From NCBI GenBank assembly GCA_039707465.1, contig CM077644.1:146886962-146950961 (forward strand): a stretch of DNA of 64,000 nucleotides, in the 5' to 3' direction. The notes under the pieces are model-generated. The model made no database searches. It had not been told where the DNA came from and saw only the letters and a list, made by a program, of their open reading frames with translations. Below are positions 32,719-44,055 of the stretch, one piece after another (the first letter of the stretch is position 1; each line of letters starts with the position of its first letter). The position numbers and the translations under genes were made by a program. The DNA is from Rhabdophis nuchalis (lineage: Eukaryota > Chordata > Lepidosauria > Squamata > Natricidae).

Positions 32719-33950
32719 ACTTATTCCCCTGGCTCAGCTGATCAAGGAGGAGAACCAGTGGTCTAGTGGCAATTACAACTGCCTCACATGTAATACTTTT
32801 TTTTTTTACAAGTCCCCCAGGCAGGATAAAATGACCTTTGTATTTCCCTCATTTCCAACACAGTTTTGAAGTACCCCAACCTTTTAAGAAGGCTCTTGTG
32901 GATATAAGAGCACTTCAACAATGGAGACCACAGAACAGAAGCAAAAACTCACTTGAACCGTATGTACCTTTAAGAACGCTACAGACTTCACTCAATGTTG
33001 CCTCCCTTCCTTGCCATTCACTAAATCCTATACTTTTTTTTACCATGCTGTCCTTAACAACCGCGACAGCTGTGATGAGAAAAAGAATGTACAGTGTGAC
33101 CTGGTTTCCCCTGTTGCAGATATAGGACATTTTTAGGAGTCTTCCACATGATGAGACCATGAGCAATTGGGGAAAGAAAGAAGATTGGTTGATTGAAATA
33201 GGAAAAAGTTTCTGCTATATGTATGTGGGTGATCAGTGCTGCAAGGACACACTTAATAGGATTTCTTTCAAAAATGTTCTTTTCAGAGTAGTGGGAATGT
33301 AATTCCGGGTCCTTTACAATAGATTTAGAATATCTGGCGAATGAAGTAATGATTAATCCAATGTCTTGCTTCCGATTCCTATTATTAGGTTATTCCTAAT
33401 TGCTAGAATTAGATTTGGGAAGAAGTCTGGACATCGCATTCAAGAAGATAAAGTGCTATGGATTTGGAGTAGGCTCTGTGTTACAATTCTAAAAGAATGG
33501 TAGTTGTTTTTATTATGAATAATAATGCAGAATGTAGATTGATCGAGCAATTCATTACTAGGAAAATAAGTTTCTGTTTTTTGGGGTTGTGAACATTAAT
33601 GCGATGCTAACATCTCATAAAAAGAGACTGACAGACAGACAGAGTGAGACAGATACACAGAGACAGAGAGAGATGCTTTCTTGCTTTGGCGTATAGATAG
33701 AGTAAAAGCATAAACTTGATTTCCCTGGGATACAAACACAGCAATTCTTAACACCTGTAGGCTGATCAAAGTTGCTGAAAGATGAGAAACTAGAGGCAAT
33801 GCTGCAGAACTGGTCTGCTCCCAAATAAATGAGGCAAAATGGTCAGAAAGAAAAGACACACTGATGCCCTCCACATCATTTTATGTGGGGCTGTTGGATT
33901 CTACAGCAACGTCTGTACGCTGTTATAGAGAGCTGGACCATAATGGGAAA
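32719..33950. other. Mostly unannotated DNA
   Basis: A possible tRNA-like SINE head at 32755-32800 (GTGGTCTAGTGGCAATTAC) is too short to call. A GACA/GAGA-rich patch lies at 33620-33675. Confidence 0.4.
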
Positions 33951-33951
33951 C

Positions 33952-34012
33952 GGTAAAGTTTTCCTGTCAGTCATGGCCAACTCTAGAGCATGATGCTCAT
34001 CTCTGTTACTAG
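33952..34012 (-). mobile_element. SINE fragment (BovB-tailed family)
   Basis: GTCATGGCCAACTCTAGAGC ... GATGCTCATCTCTG corresponds to the tail part of the SINE at 46752-47108. It is truncated by the LTR-like sequence that follows. Confidence 0.5.
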
Positions 34013-34021
34013 GCCAAGGGA

Positions 34022-34649
34022 GCCCCCCGCAACTTTTAGCAGGAAGTTGTGGCCCGCCAGTGGCCAGCAGAGCTGGTGGCAGACTCAGACAGTGAGGAGG
34101 TTGGAGAAGAACTTGGGCCAGTCCTGGAGTCTGGGGAAGGCTCTGAGGAGTGCTCTGCATTGGAGGCAGCGATGGGGCCAGGGCCATCCGACAGTCATCA
34201 GCTGCCTTCAAAGTCAGATATCTGTGGAGCAGAGGAACTGCTGGAGCCTGTTCCCGATGTGCACATGTGCAGAGCTGCCGGGAGAAGGGAACAGGTAAGG
34301 AACAAGGGCCAACTCAGGAGTAAAGGCACAGGTGGATGGTGAGTGGCTCCTCCCAAAGGGAATAAAGAGGAGCAAAAGGGGAGGGGAGTTGCAGAAGACA
34401 ATTAGTTCAATTCATTAGGGTGAAGATCTGTTTCTGACTTCTTGCCAAATAATTGCTGCTACAGCGTGGTGTTTGGAAGATACCAGCCTAGCAACTCTCC
34501 AAGTCTGATAAAGGTCTGTACTTGTGAAATTTCCTGAAAGACTGTTTGCTGGGACTTTGCTGGAGGGGAATTCCCTTTAACCTAAATAAAAGAGGTTTTA
34601 TCAGGATGAGGAGTCTGCTTCATGATTTTGGGAGGCCTAGGTCAAAACA
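34022..34649 (+). mobile_element. LTR-like sequence, family B (5'-truncated)
   Basis: Homologous to the minus-strand copy at 48407-49091 over its whole length. A frame with DSDSEEVGEELGPVLE and GPGPSD comes first, then a TATA-like GGGAATAAAGAGG, a polyadenylation-like AATAAAAGAGG and an end in CAAAACA. The 5' end is missing. Confidence 0.6.
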
Positions 34650-34839
34650 CAGGAATCAAAATAAATTGCAATGAATCCATCTGGGAAATGCTGCCTCCAC
34701 CCAAACTCACATGGCTTCATTAGACTATTGCCCCGTGTGTAGACATTCTTAACCACTATCAAAGATTACCTGGTGCTATCGTATAAATTTGTATACTTTT
34801 ATTTACGGTCACAGATCAAAACACAAGTACTACAGGAAG

Positions 34840-34918
34840 AAACGTTAATAATAATAATAACAACAATAACAACAATAACAACAACAACAATCATAATCAT
34901 CATCATAATATCATAACA
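34840..34918. repeat. (AAT)n/(AAC)n microsatellite
   Basis: Imperfect trinucleotide repeats changing from AAT to AAC to CAT. They may have started from a retroelement tail. Confidence 0.85.
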
Positions 34919-35934
34919 ATGGATCGCCAATAGCTTAACTAAGGAAGGTTACAGCGTTCTCCCCTAATGGTTACAGCTCTTAAGAAGAATTTTGAGACCT
35001 GAAAAGTGATATATGGAGAGCCATCTCCTAGGCAGTGGGCCATCAAGTTACAACCATTGAGTCTAGAAGGGATGGTTTCAAGGATAGACAGTAACTTAGA
35101 TCTGTCTGCGTTATACATGGGGCAGCCTGGTGCTATCAAAGATTGCCTGGTGCTGCTGTACACATCTACTCAAATCCAACATCCATAAGTTAAGCGAGAA
35201 TCACTTCCTCTAGTGTAGGATTAGCTTTTTTATTTCAAGAAGATTAAGAAGAGGAACAGTGATTGTCTTCTGATATAAAATGACAGAATTCTGTCTTATA
35301 TAAAAGAACCAGATTTCATTCCTTGTAAATAAAGGTGATGAAACTGCTGAAGTTGCACAGGTAGGTGTTCATGTTATATTGCTTCTCCTTTTAAAACTGT
35401 GCCATTTTCAACTCAACCCTAGTGTTAAATTGATTCCTTTCACTCTTGCTCTCCTATTATTTTTTTCATTCTGGGGAAGCCTGTTACTCAAGGCAGCACT
35501 GGCTTTTCTATGTTCAAAGTTAGTTGCTGAGTGCCAAACATCCGAATTTAAAAAATAATGAAGCTTTTGTGAGCCTCATGTCTTTGTCTTGGCAAATAAG
35601 CTTAGTTTTGTACAGGAAAGTGAGAAACATGAGTAGAAAGAAATCAATCAAGAAACAGACTCATGCGCCCAGCATTCATTATTCAACTTCATTGACTGAA
35701 ATGTCCGGATTTTGTAACAGAAGTGATTTTTTGGCAGAGAGGCCATTCTCATCTGAGTATCATCTGATCGTGAGATATCGACTTACACCCATGCATGAGC
35801 ACCTCCTGGCTAGACTGTTACAGTATGCTTTAACTGGAGCCACTCTTGAAGACTAATTGGAAACTTCAGCTGCTTCAGAATGCCATTGGAAGTGTTTACT
35901 GCAACAACATTGTTATACCACCTGCTGGGATGTC
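34919..35934. other. Unannotated DNA
   Basis: A short repeated phrase (CTGGTGCTATCAAAGATTGCC at 35130 and CTATCAAAGATTACCTGG near 34758) flanks the microsatellite. Otherwise nothing recognised. Confidence 0.4.
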
Positions 35935-36465
35935 CATGGATATCTTCAGTCATCCAGGACATGGTTGCCCCAAGGGTGCTTTTTCAAAAGGCAACTGGAC
36001 TTTCTTTGTTGTTGTTTTCTTGAAGAGATTTCGCTTCTCATCCAAGAAGCTTCTTCAGTTCTGACTGACTGATGGTGAATGGAGGATTCTTATTCCTTGC
36101 AGTCATCTGGTAATTAGCACTCTTTCTGAGAGTTGTTGAGGGCACTTGGAGGTTTACCTGTCCCTTCATATATACCTGAATAGTGCAAATGGATGTTGAA
36201 CCTTCTTGGAACTGCTGAGTGGACTGTGTTGTAAACAGGAGATAGGTGTGTGGTATCCCTCGCCCTCTATTGAGAGAAGGATATTCAGTCTTAATGTAGT
36301 TAGCATCTTTGACCCCTCTTTCAAATCAATTTTCCTCTCTGTCCAGAATATGGACATTGCTTTCTTTGGTATCATCTGCTGGGATCACTTAGGTTCCAGA
36401 TCTAATTCAAGATGCTGGTAAGTCTCCTTAAAGTCCTAAAAGGCCTACTCTGATAATACTGAACT
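35935..36465 (-). mobile_element. Penelope-like element, 3' region and decayed endonuclease
   Basis: The end unit ATCTTCAGTCATCCAGG ... GCTTCTCATCCAAGAAGC is followed by the longer 3' region seen also at 44070-44250 and 62340-62520 (GAGAGTTGTTGAGG, CACTTGGAGGTTTACCTG). Near 36330-36400 the reverse complement resembles the endonuclease segment around DSKVHILD. It is strongly decayed. Confidence 0.6.
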
Positions 36466-37278
36466 ACAATTTGAAGCATCCCTATCATTGCTGTGCTTGT
36501 TAAGTTTGCTGGGAGTTGTAGTTCAGCAATACCTAGATGCCATGGGCTGCTTGAACATGGCCTAGTTCATTCTAATCAAACCCAGCAAGGCTACTTTAGA
36601 TCATCAATGGACAGCTTACTCCAAATCCACACGATCTGGCTACTCTCATCAGAATGACAATATCATTCTGTGACATCACACCAACGTTCAACTTCTAATG
36701 CAATGAAATCCACCAGTTTTTGCTCACAGTTCTCGAATGTCTGTTTTCACACCATGCATGTTCTATTCGAGAAAAAACTTTCTGAAATTGTACTGTCGTC
36801 TGGCGCGTGGGAACTGAGTTTCAATTTCAAATTCAAATTTTAATTGCTGCAGGTTTCCCTTGTGGTTTTGCTTTCCACAGATACGTTTTCATTCTTTCGT
36901 GTTATTGTACCCTGCTTTCAGTGCTTTATTGAAAAGTGACTCATTGGCTGTGTAAATGAGCAAACAAATTAAATGCAGATCTCATCAGAGACAAGTCCAT
37001 GTCAATGTGCATTGTTCTGGGGAGGATTAAGAAATTACACCTGTGCCAAAAATTGGAGGTGGGGGAGAATAGTGCAGCCAAAGTATTTTATGTGGTGCAT
37101 TTAAAACAAAAAAGGAGGAAACTGTCATAAAGCAATGCAGCAAATTCTACCTCCATGAGGGATTCTGCCATTTTAAGGTTGGTAATGGATGAAAATTATA
37201 GTGTGAACCCTAAAAAATATGTGGATCACAATCCACACACACACACACAAACTATTCACTTGGTGAACCTCTACATGC
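36466..37278. other. Repeat-poor DNA with one hAT remnant
   Basis: A remnant of a palindromic hAT lies at about 36462-36535 (ACTACAATTTGAAGCATCCC ... GGGAGTTGTAGTTCAGC). The next 700 bp lack recognisable repeats, with an (AC)n at 37232-37247. Confidence 0.45.
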
Positions 37279-37286
37279 CCTGCCAC

Positions 37287-37423
37287 CAGTAGTAGAATTC
37301 AGCCAGTTTGTACCACTTCAGGAGAACCAGTTGTTAGATTTCTGAGCAGTTTGGTAAACTGGTTGTTGGAAAAACTCATTAGGGCAGAGAACCGGTTGTT
37401 AAATTACTTGAATCCCAACACTG
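37287..37423. mobile_element. hAT element, CAGnGGTGGG family
   Basis: Ends CAGTAGTAGAATTCAGCC and GAATCCCAACACTG, with an exact 8-bp duplication CCTGCCAC at 37279-37286 and 37424-37431. It is 137 bp and closely related to 24095-24231. Confidence 0.9.
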
Positions 37424-37751
37424 CCTGCCACCAATATTAAATATCTGCCTGCCATGACTCTGCCAACCCTTTCTAGATGCCCATCTAAGCAACCATACTT
37501 TCCAAGCTGGTCCTTCCACTCAGCAGAGTGAACATGCACACATACTCATCATTGCCTTTGTAACATTATTCAAAGTGCAGAAAAGGAATGCAAAATAGTA
37601 AGCCAAAGAAATTACAGGCAGAGATGAGAAATGGAAAGGAAATATAATCAGATTTAATTTGAGATCCAGTCTGGGTCAGTCGTCCAGACCAGAGGTTTCG
37701 TCTTCTGAGCTTTCAGACTCTTGCTGTAGACCAGGGACTCTTGCTGTAGAC

Positions 37752-37886
37752 CAGGGATGTCCAAACTTGGGAACTTTAAGACTTGTGGACTTCAACTCCC
37801 AGAATTCCCCAGCCAGCATAGCTGGCTAGGGAATTCTGGGAGTTGAAGTCCACAAGTCTTAAAGTTCCCAAGTTTGGACATCCCTG
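37752..37886. mobile_element. Palindromic foldback hAT MITE
   Basis: Ends CAGGGATGTCC / GGACATCCCTG, with near-perfect arms of about 67 bp around CCAGCCAGCATAGCTGGCTAGG. An exact 8-bp duplication CTGTAGAC lies at 37744-37751 and 37887-37894. It is nearly identical to 18485-18619. Confidence 0.95.
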
Positions 37887-37942
37887 CTGTAGACCATCCA
37901 TAGGGAACTTTTGACTACCGGAATGTGTGCTTTGGGCTATTC

Positions 37943-38168
37943 CAGGGGTGGTCAACCTTTTTATATCTACCGCCCACTTTTGTATCTCTATTAGTAGTAA
38001 AATTTTCTAACCACACATCAGTTCCACCGTAATGGTGATTTATAAAGTAGGGAAGTCAATTAAATTTTAAAAAGGAAAGTGCTTCAATATCGGACAAAAT
38101 CCCTACCGCCCACCATGAAAGCTGGATTGCCCACTAGTGGGCGGTAGAGACCAGGTTGACTACCACTG
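37943..38168. mobile_element. Non-autonomous hAT element
   Basis: Ends CAGGGGTGGTCAACC and GGTTGACTACCACTG, with inner TACCGCCCAC / GTGGGCGGTA. An exact 8-bp duplication GGCTATTC lies at 37935-37942 and 38169-38176. Confidence 0.95.
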
Positions 38169-38176
38169 GGCTATTC

Positions 38177-38685
38177 TATCCATCATATTTATGTGGTGCC
38201 TTCCTATTGGTTGATTGGTGTGTTGATGGCTGGGGATTGGCTGTTGTTTTCTTGTATTGCCACGTCCACAGCTCCTAAGTACCTGATAAATCACCACTCC
38301 TGTTATCTAACAAGGGGCCCATTTCCCAGGCTTCAGTCATTTCCCTGGTCTTCAGTCATCAGATCTACATTACACTAATATCATTCACTATACTCCTAGA
38401 TGGCTTTGTATTTTTGCAAACTATCCCTGTTTCCACCACATTCATGCATTGCCCATATACTTTTAAAAAAATTCATTTTTTAAACTTCTTGCCTCTCCTT
38501 TCGTAGAATCTCATCAAATCTAACTATATCAGTTTTGACTTTCTTTTCAATCTGTTCACTTTCTCTCTCCATTAATTTGTTTTGCAATTTGATCCTCAAT
38601 TCATATTTCTGTGTGACTAAACCACCCCAATATATTATTTTTCTGCTTGTCACTCACGTTTGTATTCAACTCACAAAAATTCAGC
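38177..38685. other. Unannotated DNA
   Basis: No recognised features. Confidence 0.4.
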
Positions 38686-38693
38686 ATCCATAC

Positions 38694-38824
38694 CAGGGAT
38701 GGGTTGCTGCCGCTTTTACCATCGGTTCACAACCCACGCGCAATGCATGCACAGAACAATTTACAGTGAACTGTGCATGCGCGGATCAGTCAAACTGGGC
38801 CACACTGGGAGCAACCCACCTCTG
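38694..38824. mobile_element. hAT element, CAGnGGTGGG family
   Basis: Ends CAGGGATGGGTTGCTGCC and GAGCAACCCACCTCTG, with flanks ATCCATAC and ATCTATAC (7 of 8). The interior has ATGCATGC and TGTGCATGCGCGG stretches, unlike the 137-bp type. Confidence 0.85.
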
Positions 38825-38832
38825 ATCTATAC

Positions 38833-39635
38833 ATTCTGGATCCAACTTTTCAGCCACCAGGCCACCACATCTCCCATTAATCTTATATCCATCAGTAATT
38901 TAGCTTATTCTTTAACCATAAAAGGCAAATCAGTTACGTTTCTAGAAGTGTATTCAATCCTTCCCTATCGATATGCTTAAATAGATATACTGTATGTTTA
39001 GACTACATGCTCAAAAGGGGGAGAAGACCTTTTGCTAAGCAGATACTCATATTCTCATTCATTCTTGGATTTCCAGGTGACCCAATCACTTTTTCTTTGA
39101 TTCTCTCCTTTTTCCACTGATCCATTCATGTCACATAGTGAAATAATTTCCTGTTGTGGACTGTATTCATTCAGAATTGCTGCATATTTCCCCCAGAATT
39201 CATTTCTGAGTGTCCCACTATCACCATTCCCTAGAGTGATACCTGCAACTATCACCAATATAAGGATTTCTACTTTTCTACACATGCACAACAAGCTAGC
39301 TAGCATGAAATATATGCTTTCTGACATGAATTTTAGCTTAGTTACTGAAAATTTGCACTTCTAAAATTCGCATGTATTAATCAACTCCACCATATATATT
39401 CATTCACAAGATCGGATCATCTCATCCGTTCCCTTTCTCTTATTTTCACAGAGGAACAACATATCTATTTTTTAATGATTTTATTTGCTCCTCTTAATGT
39501 CCAAGTCACAATCTCCCATGTGCCATCATCATCATCACTAAATAGACTTTCTGCTACATAATGAGGGATCATCTCTTTCTAGTTACATCTGTCCTTTCAT
39601 GGTCTGGCAGGAGATGTAAGTTTGCAGGTCCCATC
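38833..39635. other. Unannotated DNA
   Basis: No recognised features. Confidence 0.4.
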
Positions 39636-39643
39636 TGTTAAGA

Positions 39644-39777
39644 CAGTGTTTCTCAACCTTGGCAACTTGAAGATGTTTGGACTTCAACTTCCAGAATTCC
39701 CTAGCCAGCATTCTGGCTAGGGAATTCTGGAAGTTGAAGTCCAAACATCTTCAAGTTGCCAAGGTTGAGAAACACTG
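39644..39777. mobile_element. Palindromic foldback hAT MITE
   Basis: Ends CAGTGTTTCTCAACC / GGTTGAGAAACACTG, with near-perfect arms around CAGCATTCTGGCTAGG. The flanks TGTTAAGA and TCTTAAGA match at 7 of 8. An older copy with the same ends is at 46351-46486. Confidence 0.93.
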
Positions 39778-39785
39778 TCTTAAGA

Positions 39786-40168
39786 AGTTACATCTGGTGG
39801 GACCCAAGAGACAGGCCTTGGAGATCTCAAGGAAACGGTGACCTGGTGGGATGGCTGTTGTCTGTAACATAAAATATAATCCCTCCTAGTTGTATAATAA
39901 TAAATATTTTTTTTAAATATTGGAAAGTTTTTAATTTTATTGGGGGGGGGGGGAGTATTATTATAGGCTGCCCAGAATCATGTTTGTAAAAGTAATAAAA
40001 ATAAAAAATAAAAAAAATGCACTGACTAATCAATAAAATAAATATATAAAATCATGGTCTTGTCCAGTCAAGGCTTTCATACCATGTTTTTCTGAATGAA
40101 AAGCATTATAAAAGTATACTTCTTATACTAATATACAATATGTTTTTCTATATGAAAAGCATGGAGTA
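39786..40168. other. Unannotated DNA, possible LINE tail
   Basis: A segment near 39950-40025 (TTATAGGCTGCCCAGAATC ... AATAAAAATAAAAAA) looks like an L2-type tail in plus orientation. A G-run lies at 39941-39953. Confidence 0.4.
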
Positions 40169-41446
40169 TACCATATTTTTTGCTCCATAAGATGCTCCAG
40201 AACATAAGACGCACCTAGCTTTTGAGAAGGAAAACAAGAAAACAAAAAATCTTCCTCTACCTCATAGCCCCAGCCCGTGGCTTGTCAGAGCTCCACTCCA
40301 TTGTGCCTACCACTGGTCAGCTGAGCAACAGCTGGATCCCAGCCTCACATAGCCCTGCCACTCAGCAGGCTGGCCAATCAGAAACCGTGCTATTACTGCC
40401 TCCTCTGTGATTGCTGCCTCCGCCAGGGAATACTGGAGCCTTCACCAGCATTCCTCAGCTATCACAGCTGCTTGCCACTGCAGCTCAACACCGCTTGCCT
40501 TTGCTGCCTATTGGTGGTTGGATCGGCCTCCCAGAATACCACCAATCAGCTGTTCCAGATGGGAGCGATCGCAGTGAATGGCGGTGATAGTGGCGAATGG
40601 CAGCAGCGAATGGAGGGGGCAGCAACAAGTGGTGGCAATAGGCAGTGGCCATCTCTGCCACCTGGAACAGCTGATCAGGGGTATTCCAGGAGGTCATCCA
40701 ACCGCTGATAGCTGACGGCAGTGAGCAGCAGCAAGCAGCAGCAAATGTGGCGACGAGCAGCAATGAGCAGCCGCAGCGACAAACATCCTGTGCAGATGCT
40801 GAAAATGGGACACATGGAGGCTGAGAATGGAACACGTGGAGCTCAGAAAAAGCCAAAGGGTGGGGGCTGGTGGGTGGGTGGCAGTGGTGAGTTTCAAAAA
40901 TGTTTAGAACCTCTTCTGTAGGTGTGGCCTGCTTTGTGGGAGTGGCTTGCTGGCCATGTGACCGAGTGGGAGTGGCTTGGCAGTCATGTGACTGGGTGGG
41001 CATGGCCAACTTGTAAAATATGGTGAAACTCACTTAACAACGCTCTTGCTTAGCAACCAAAATGTTGGTTCAGAAATTCTGGCATTTGAAGCACGCAAGT
41101 CTTAAAGCTGTCAAGTTACAAGACTCTAACACCCCTAACCCTTTAGAAAAAAAACCCAAGGGTGTTCAAACTTGACAGCTTTAAGACTTGTGGACTTCAA
41201 CTCCCAGAATTCCTCTTCTCACTCTTCATCTTGATGATGTGCGGACGGGTGGGGGGGAGGGAGCTGGGACCAGTTCTAAACGGCACTGTAGATGTGTGGA
41301 ACCTCTTCTATAGAAGAGGTTAGAACTGGCAGGAACCCACCCCTGGTGGGTGGGGATTCAGCAATATTCGCTCCATAAGATGCACAGACATTTCCACCCA
41401 CTTTTGGAAGACCAAAAAATGTGTCTTATGGAGCAAAAAATATGGT
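40169..41446. mobile_element. TIR transposon (TACCATATTTTTTGCTCC ends) with nested hAT
   Basis: Ends TACCATATTTTTTGCTCCAT and ATGGAGCAAAAAATATGGTA, with AAGACGCACC-type motifs inside. The interior (40380-40870) is GC-richer with CAGCAG-like runs and no recognisable transposase. A hAT element is nested at 40882-41345. The ends are related in pattern to those of 23473-23730 and 57562-60056. Confidence 0.82.
40882..41345. mobile_element. hAT element, CAGnGGTGGG family, nested
   Basis: Ends CAGTGGTGAGTTTCAAAAAT and GGCAGGAACCCACCCCTG, with an exact 8-bp duplication GTGGGTGG at 40874-40881 and 41346-41353. Inside are two GTGGGAGTGGCTTG repeats (also in the copy at 60656) and a diverged foldback segment (about 41060-41216). 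Confidence 0.88.
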
Positions 41447-42405
41447 ACTCCTTATACTAATATAAAATACATAAATATATAAGAAGATATAGAGTTGGAT
41501 CACCCCTGTTAATTATGCTTGTATCCCCTCCTCATGATGAAGATGAAACATGTTACTTTGGACCTATTTTGGCCTGTATATACCAAGTGCAACCAAAGCC
41601 CACTTTTATGATAAACACACTAAAAACATTCTATGCGAGTGAGGATCTCTAATTCGGAGACTATTGTATCAATGCCTTATTCATTTTTCAAACAAATTGT
41701 TCACAAACGTTTTGGATTCATACAGAAATAATGACAGCAGTTCCTACCAATCTCTTTCTCTCCCCTTCCCCTTAATAATTGAGCGTGCTTTCTCTGCTTG
41801 TATGAATTTCCCTTCAAGGCGATTTCCTCTTCAAGTACAAATAAGGAGGCAAAAACAAGGGTGCACATTTCATTCCAGCGCCAAGGAACAAAAATGCCAC
41901 AAATGAAAGCAAGTCTATCTGGTAAAAATAATGCATTTTCCCCAAACGCCAATTCCACTCTCTGCTTCCATTTACCTCCAATCTTGATCTATTAGGCAGC
42001 CTCGAAAAAGAAGATTCTGCTCGTTCTCTAGCCACTAAAATGGGCTCTTTACTCATCTTTATTTTCCCTCCTCCCCTTCAACAAACAGACAACACAATTC
42101 TTTGGGGAAGAAAACTGTTTACTCTCTTGGATTCTTCCCAAATTTCTGTGTCACTTTAAAAAGCAGACAGTCTGGCTTATACCGGAAAGATGAAAAAGCG
42201 ATACTTTCGCCTGTCAGGAGTTGGATAATCATCTAATAGGATCACAGCAGGGTCAGACCCACCACCGTAATTAGATGGTTCATTGAGTAATAAATCAAAG
42301 CTGAAGCTTCCAGTCCATTGTGGACTTGCCTTCTAACAAAAACTGAGGGTAAAACTCTACCCCAAGCATATTTTTCATTCCAATAGAGGAGAATATTTGT
42401 ATCTA
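41447..42405. other. Unannotated DNA
   Basis: No recognised features. The first 25 bp (CTCCTTATACTAATATAAAA) resemble sequence left of the TIR element at 40114-40141. Confidence 0.4.
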
Positions 42406-42406
42406 A

Positions 42407-42480
42407 GGGTTGAAATGAGGGATCTCTGAGCTTGGCTGTTTTCTTGCAGACATTTTATTACCAAAACTAGATAATACCAT
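42407..42480. mobile_element. Fragment of a second Penelope-like end unit
   Basis: GTTGAAATGAGGGATCTC ... TTTTCTTGCAGACATTTTATTACC recurs at 55885-55985 and inverted at 44808-44850 and 56165-56230. The ACATTT/ACGTTT core after a short hairpin recalls Penelope-type ends. Assignment is tentative. Confidence 0.35.
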
Positions 42481-42485
42481 CGGTG

Positions 42486-42560
42486 ATGTTTGTGGAGATT
42501 CTCAGTCATCCATGTCACAGTTGTCTCAAAGGTACCTTTTTCTTCAAAAGGCAACTAGAC
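42486..42560 (-). mobile_element. Penelope-like end unit fragment
   Basis: GTGGAGATTCTCAGTCATCC ... TTCAAAAGGCAACTAGAC, cut off by the pentanucleotide array. Confidence 0.6.
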
Positions 42561-42580
42561 TGGTTATTTTTTATACACCA

Positions 42581-42715
42581 GAGTGGAGTGGAGTGGAGTG
42601 GAATGGAATGGAATGGAATGGAATGGAATAGAATAGAATAGAATAGAATAGAATAGAATAGAATAGAATAGAATAGAATAGAATAGAATAGAATAGAATA
42701 GAATAGAATAGAATA
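42581..42715. repeat. Pentanucleotide array in ordered variant blocks
   Basis: Four GAGTG units (42581-42600), then five GAATG units (42601-42625), then eighteen GAATA units (42626-42715). The variants form separate blocks. The array abuts the 3' end of a minus-strand CR1. Confidence 0.97.
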
Positions 42716-43151
42716 GATGGAAGGGGCCTTGGAGGTCTTCTAGTCCAACCCGCTGCTTAGGCAGGATACCCTACACCACTTCAGACAAATGGTTATCCAA
42801 TCTCTTCTTACAAACCTCCAGTGTTGGAACATTTACAACTTCTGGTTGCAAGTTGTTCCACTGATTAATTGTTCTGTCAGGAAATTTCTCCTTAGTTCTA
42901 AGTTGCTTCTCTCTTTGATTAGTTTCCACCCATTTCTTCTAGTCCTGCTTTCAGGTGCTTTGGAGAATAGCTTGACTCCCTCTTCTTTGTGGCAACCCCT
43001 GAAATATTGGAACACTGCTATCATGCCTCCCCTACTCCTTCTTTTCATTAAACTAGACATTTCCTGCAACCGTTCTTTAGATATTTTAGCCTCCAGTCTC
43101 CTAATCATCTTTATTGCTCTTCTCTGCACTCTTTCTAGAGTCTTTTCCTCC
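42716..43151 (-). mobile_element. CR1 LINE 3' end
   Basis: The minus-strand ORF2 C-terminus is readable as LERVQRRAIKMIRRLE, RGGMIAVFQYFRGCHKEEGV and NLELRRNFL, followed by the 3' end next to the GAATA array. This is the snake-type CR1 whose tail is associated with AGAAT microsatellites. Confidence 0.9.
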
Positions 43152-44055
43152 TTGAGGAAGAAGAAGAAAACATGTTGCTTCTCATCCAAGAAGCTTCATC
43201 AGTTCTGATGGCGAGGAGGATAGAAGGATAGGACAGTTGAGAATGGATGATGAGGATAAGGAAGGATAGGTTCTGATAGGATGCTCCAGTGCCCTAATCA
43301 TCTTCATTGCTCTTCTCTGCACTCTTTCTAGAGTCTTTTACTCCTTGAGGAAGAAGAAGAAAACATGTTGCTTCTCATCCAAGAACATCAGTTCTGATGG
43401 CGAGGAGGATAGAAGGATAGGACAGTTGAGAATGGATGATGAGGATAAGGAAGGATAGGTTCTGATAGGATGCTCCAGTCCCCTAATCATCTTTATTGCT
43501 CTTCTCTGCACTCTTTCTAGAGTCTTTTCCTCCTTGAGGAAGAAGAAGAAAACATGTTGCTTCTCATCCAAGAAGCTTCATCAGTTCTGATGGCGAGGAG
43601 GATAGAAGGATAGGACAGTTGAGAATGGATGATGAGGATAAGGAAGGACAGGTTCTGATAGGATGCTCCAGTGCCCTAATCATCTTCATTGCTCTTCTCT
43701 GCACTCTTTCTAGAGTCTTTTACTCCTTGAGGAAGAAGAAGAAAACATGTTGCTTCTCATCCAAGAACATCAGTTCTGATGGCGAGGAGGATAGAAGGAT
43801 AGGACAGTTGAGAATGGATGATGAGGATAAGGAAGGATAGGTTCTGATAGAATGCTCCAGTCCCCTAATCATCTTTATTGCTCTTCTCTGCACTCTTTCT
43901 AGAGTCTTTTCCTCCTTGAGGAAGAAGAAGAAAACATGTTGCTTCTCATCCAAGAAGCTTCATCAGTTCTGATGGCGAGGAGGATAGAAGGATAGGACAG
44001 TTGAGAATGGATGATGAGGATAAGGAAGGATAGGTTCTGATAGGATGCTGGTGGG
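43091..44055. repeat. Higher-order tandem array of CR1 plus Penelope sequence
   Basis: Five units, each joining about 65 bp of CR1 (CCTAATCATC ... TTTCTAGAGTC) to about 125 bp of Penelope 3' sequence (TTGAGGAAGAAG ... GATAGGATGCTC). The TTGAGG landmark falls at 43152, 43345, 43534, 43727 and 43916, giving spacings of 193, 189, 193 and 189. Units 2 and 4 lack 4 bp (CAAGAACATCAG instead of CAAGAAGCTTCATCAG). The true repeat is thus a 382-bp dimer. Confidence 0.95.

Noticed and set aside
43338..43953. Repeated minus-strand frames beginning MDEKQHVFFFF
   Set aside because: They are products of the CR1/Penelope tandem array and join unrelated retroelement pieces.
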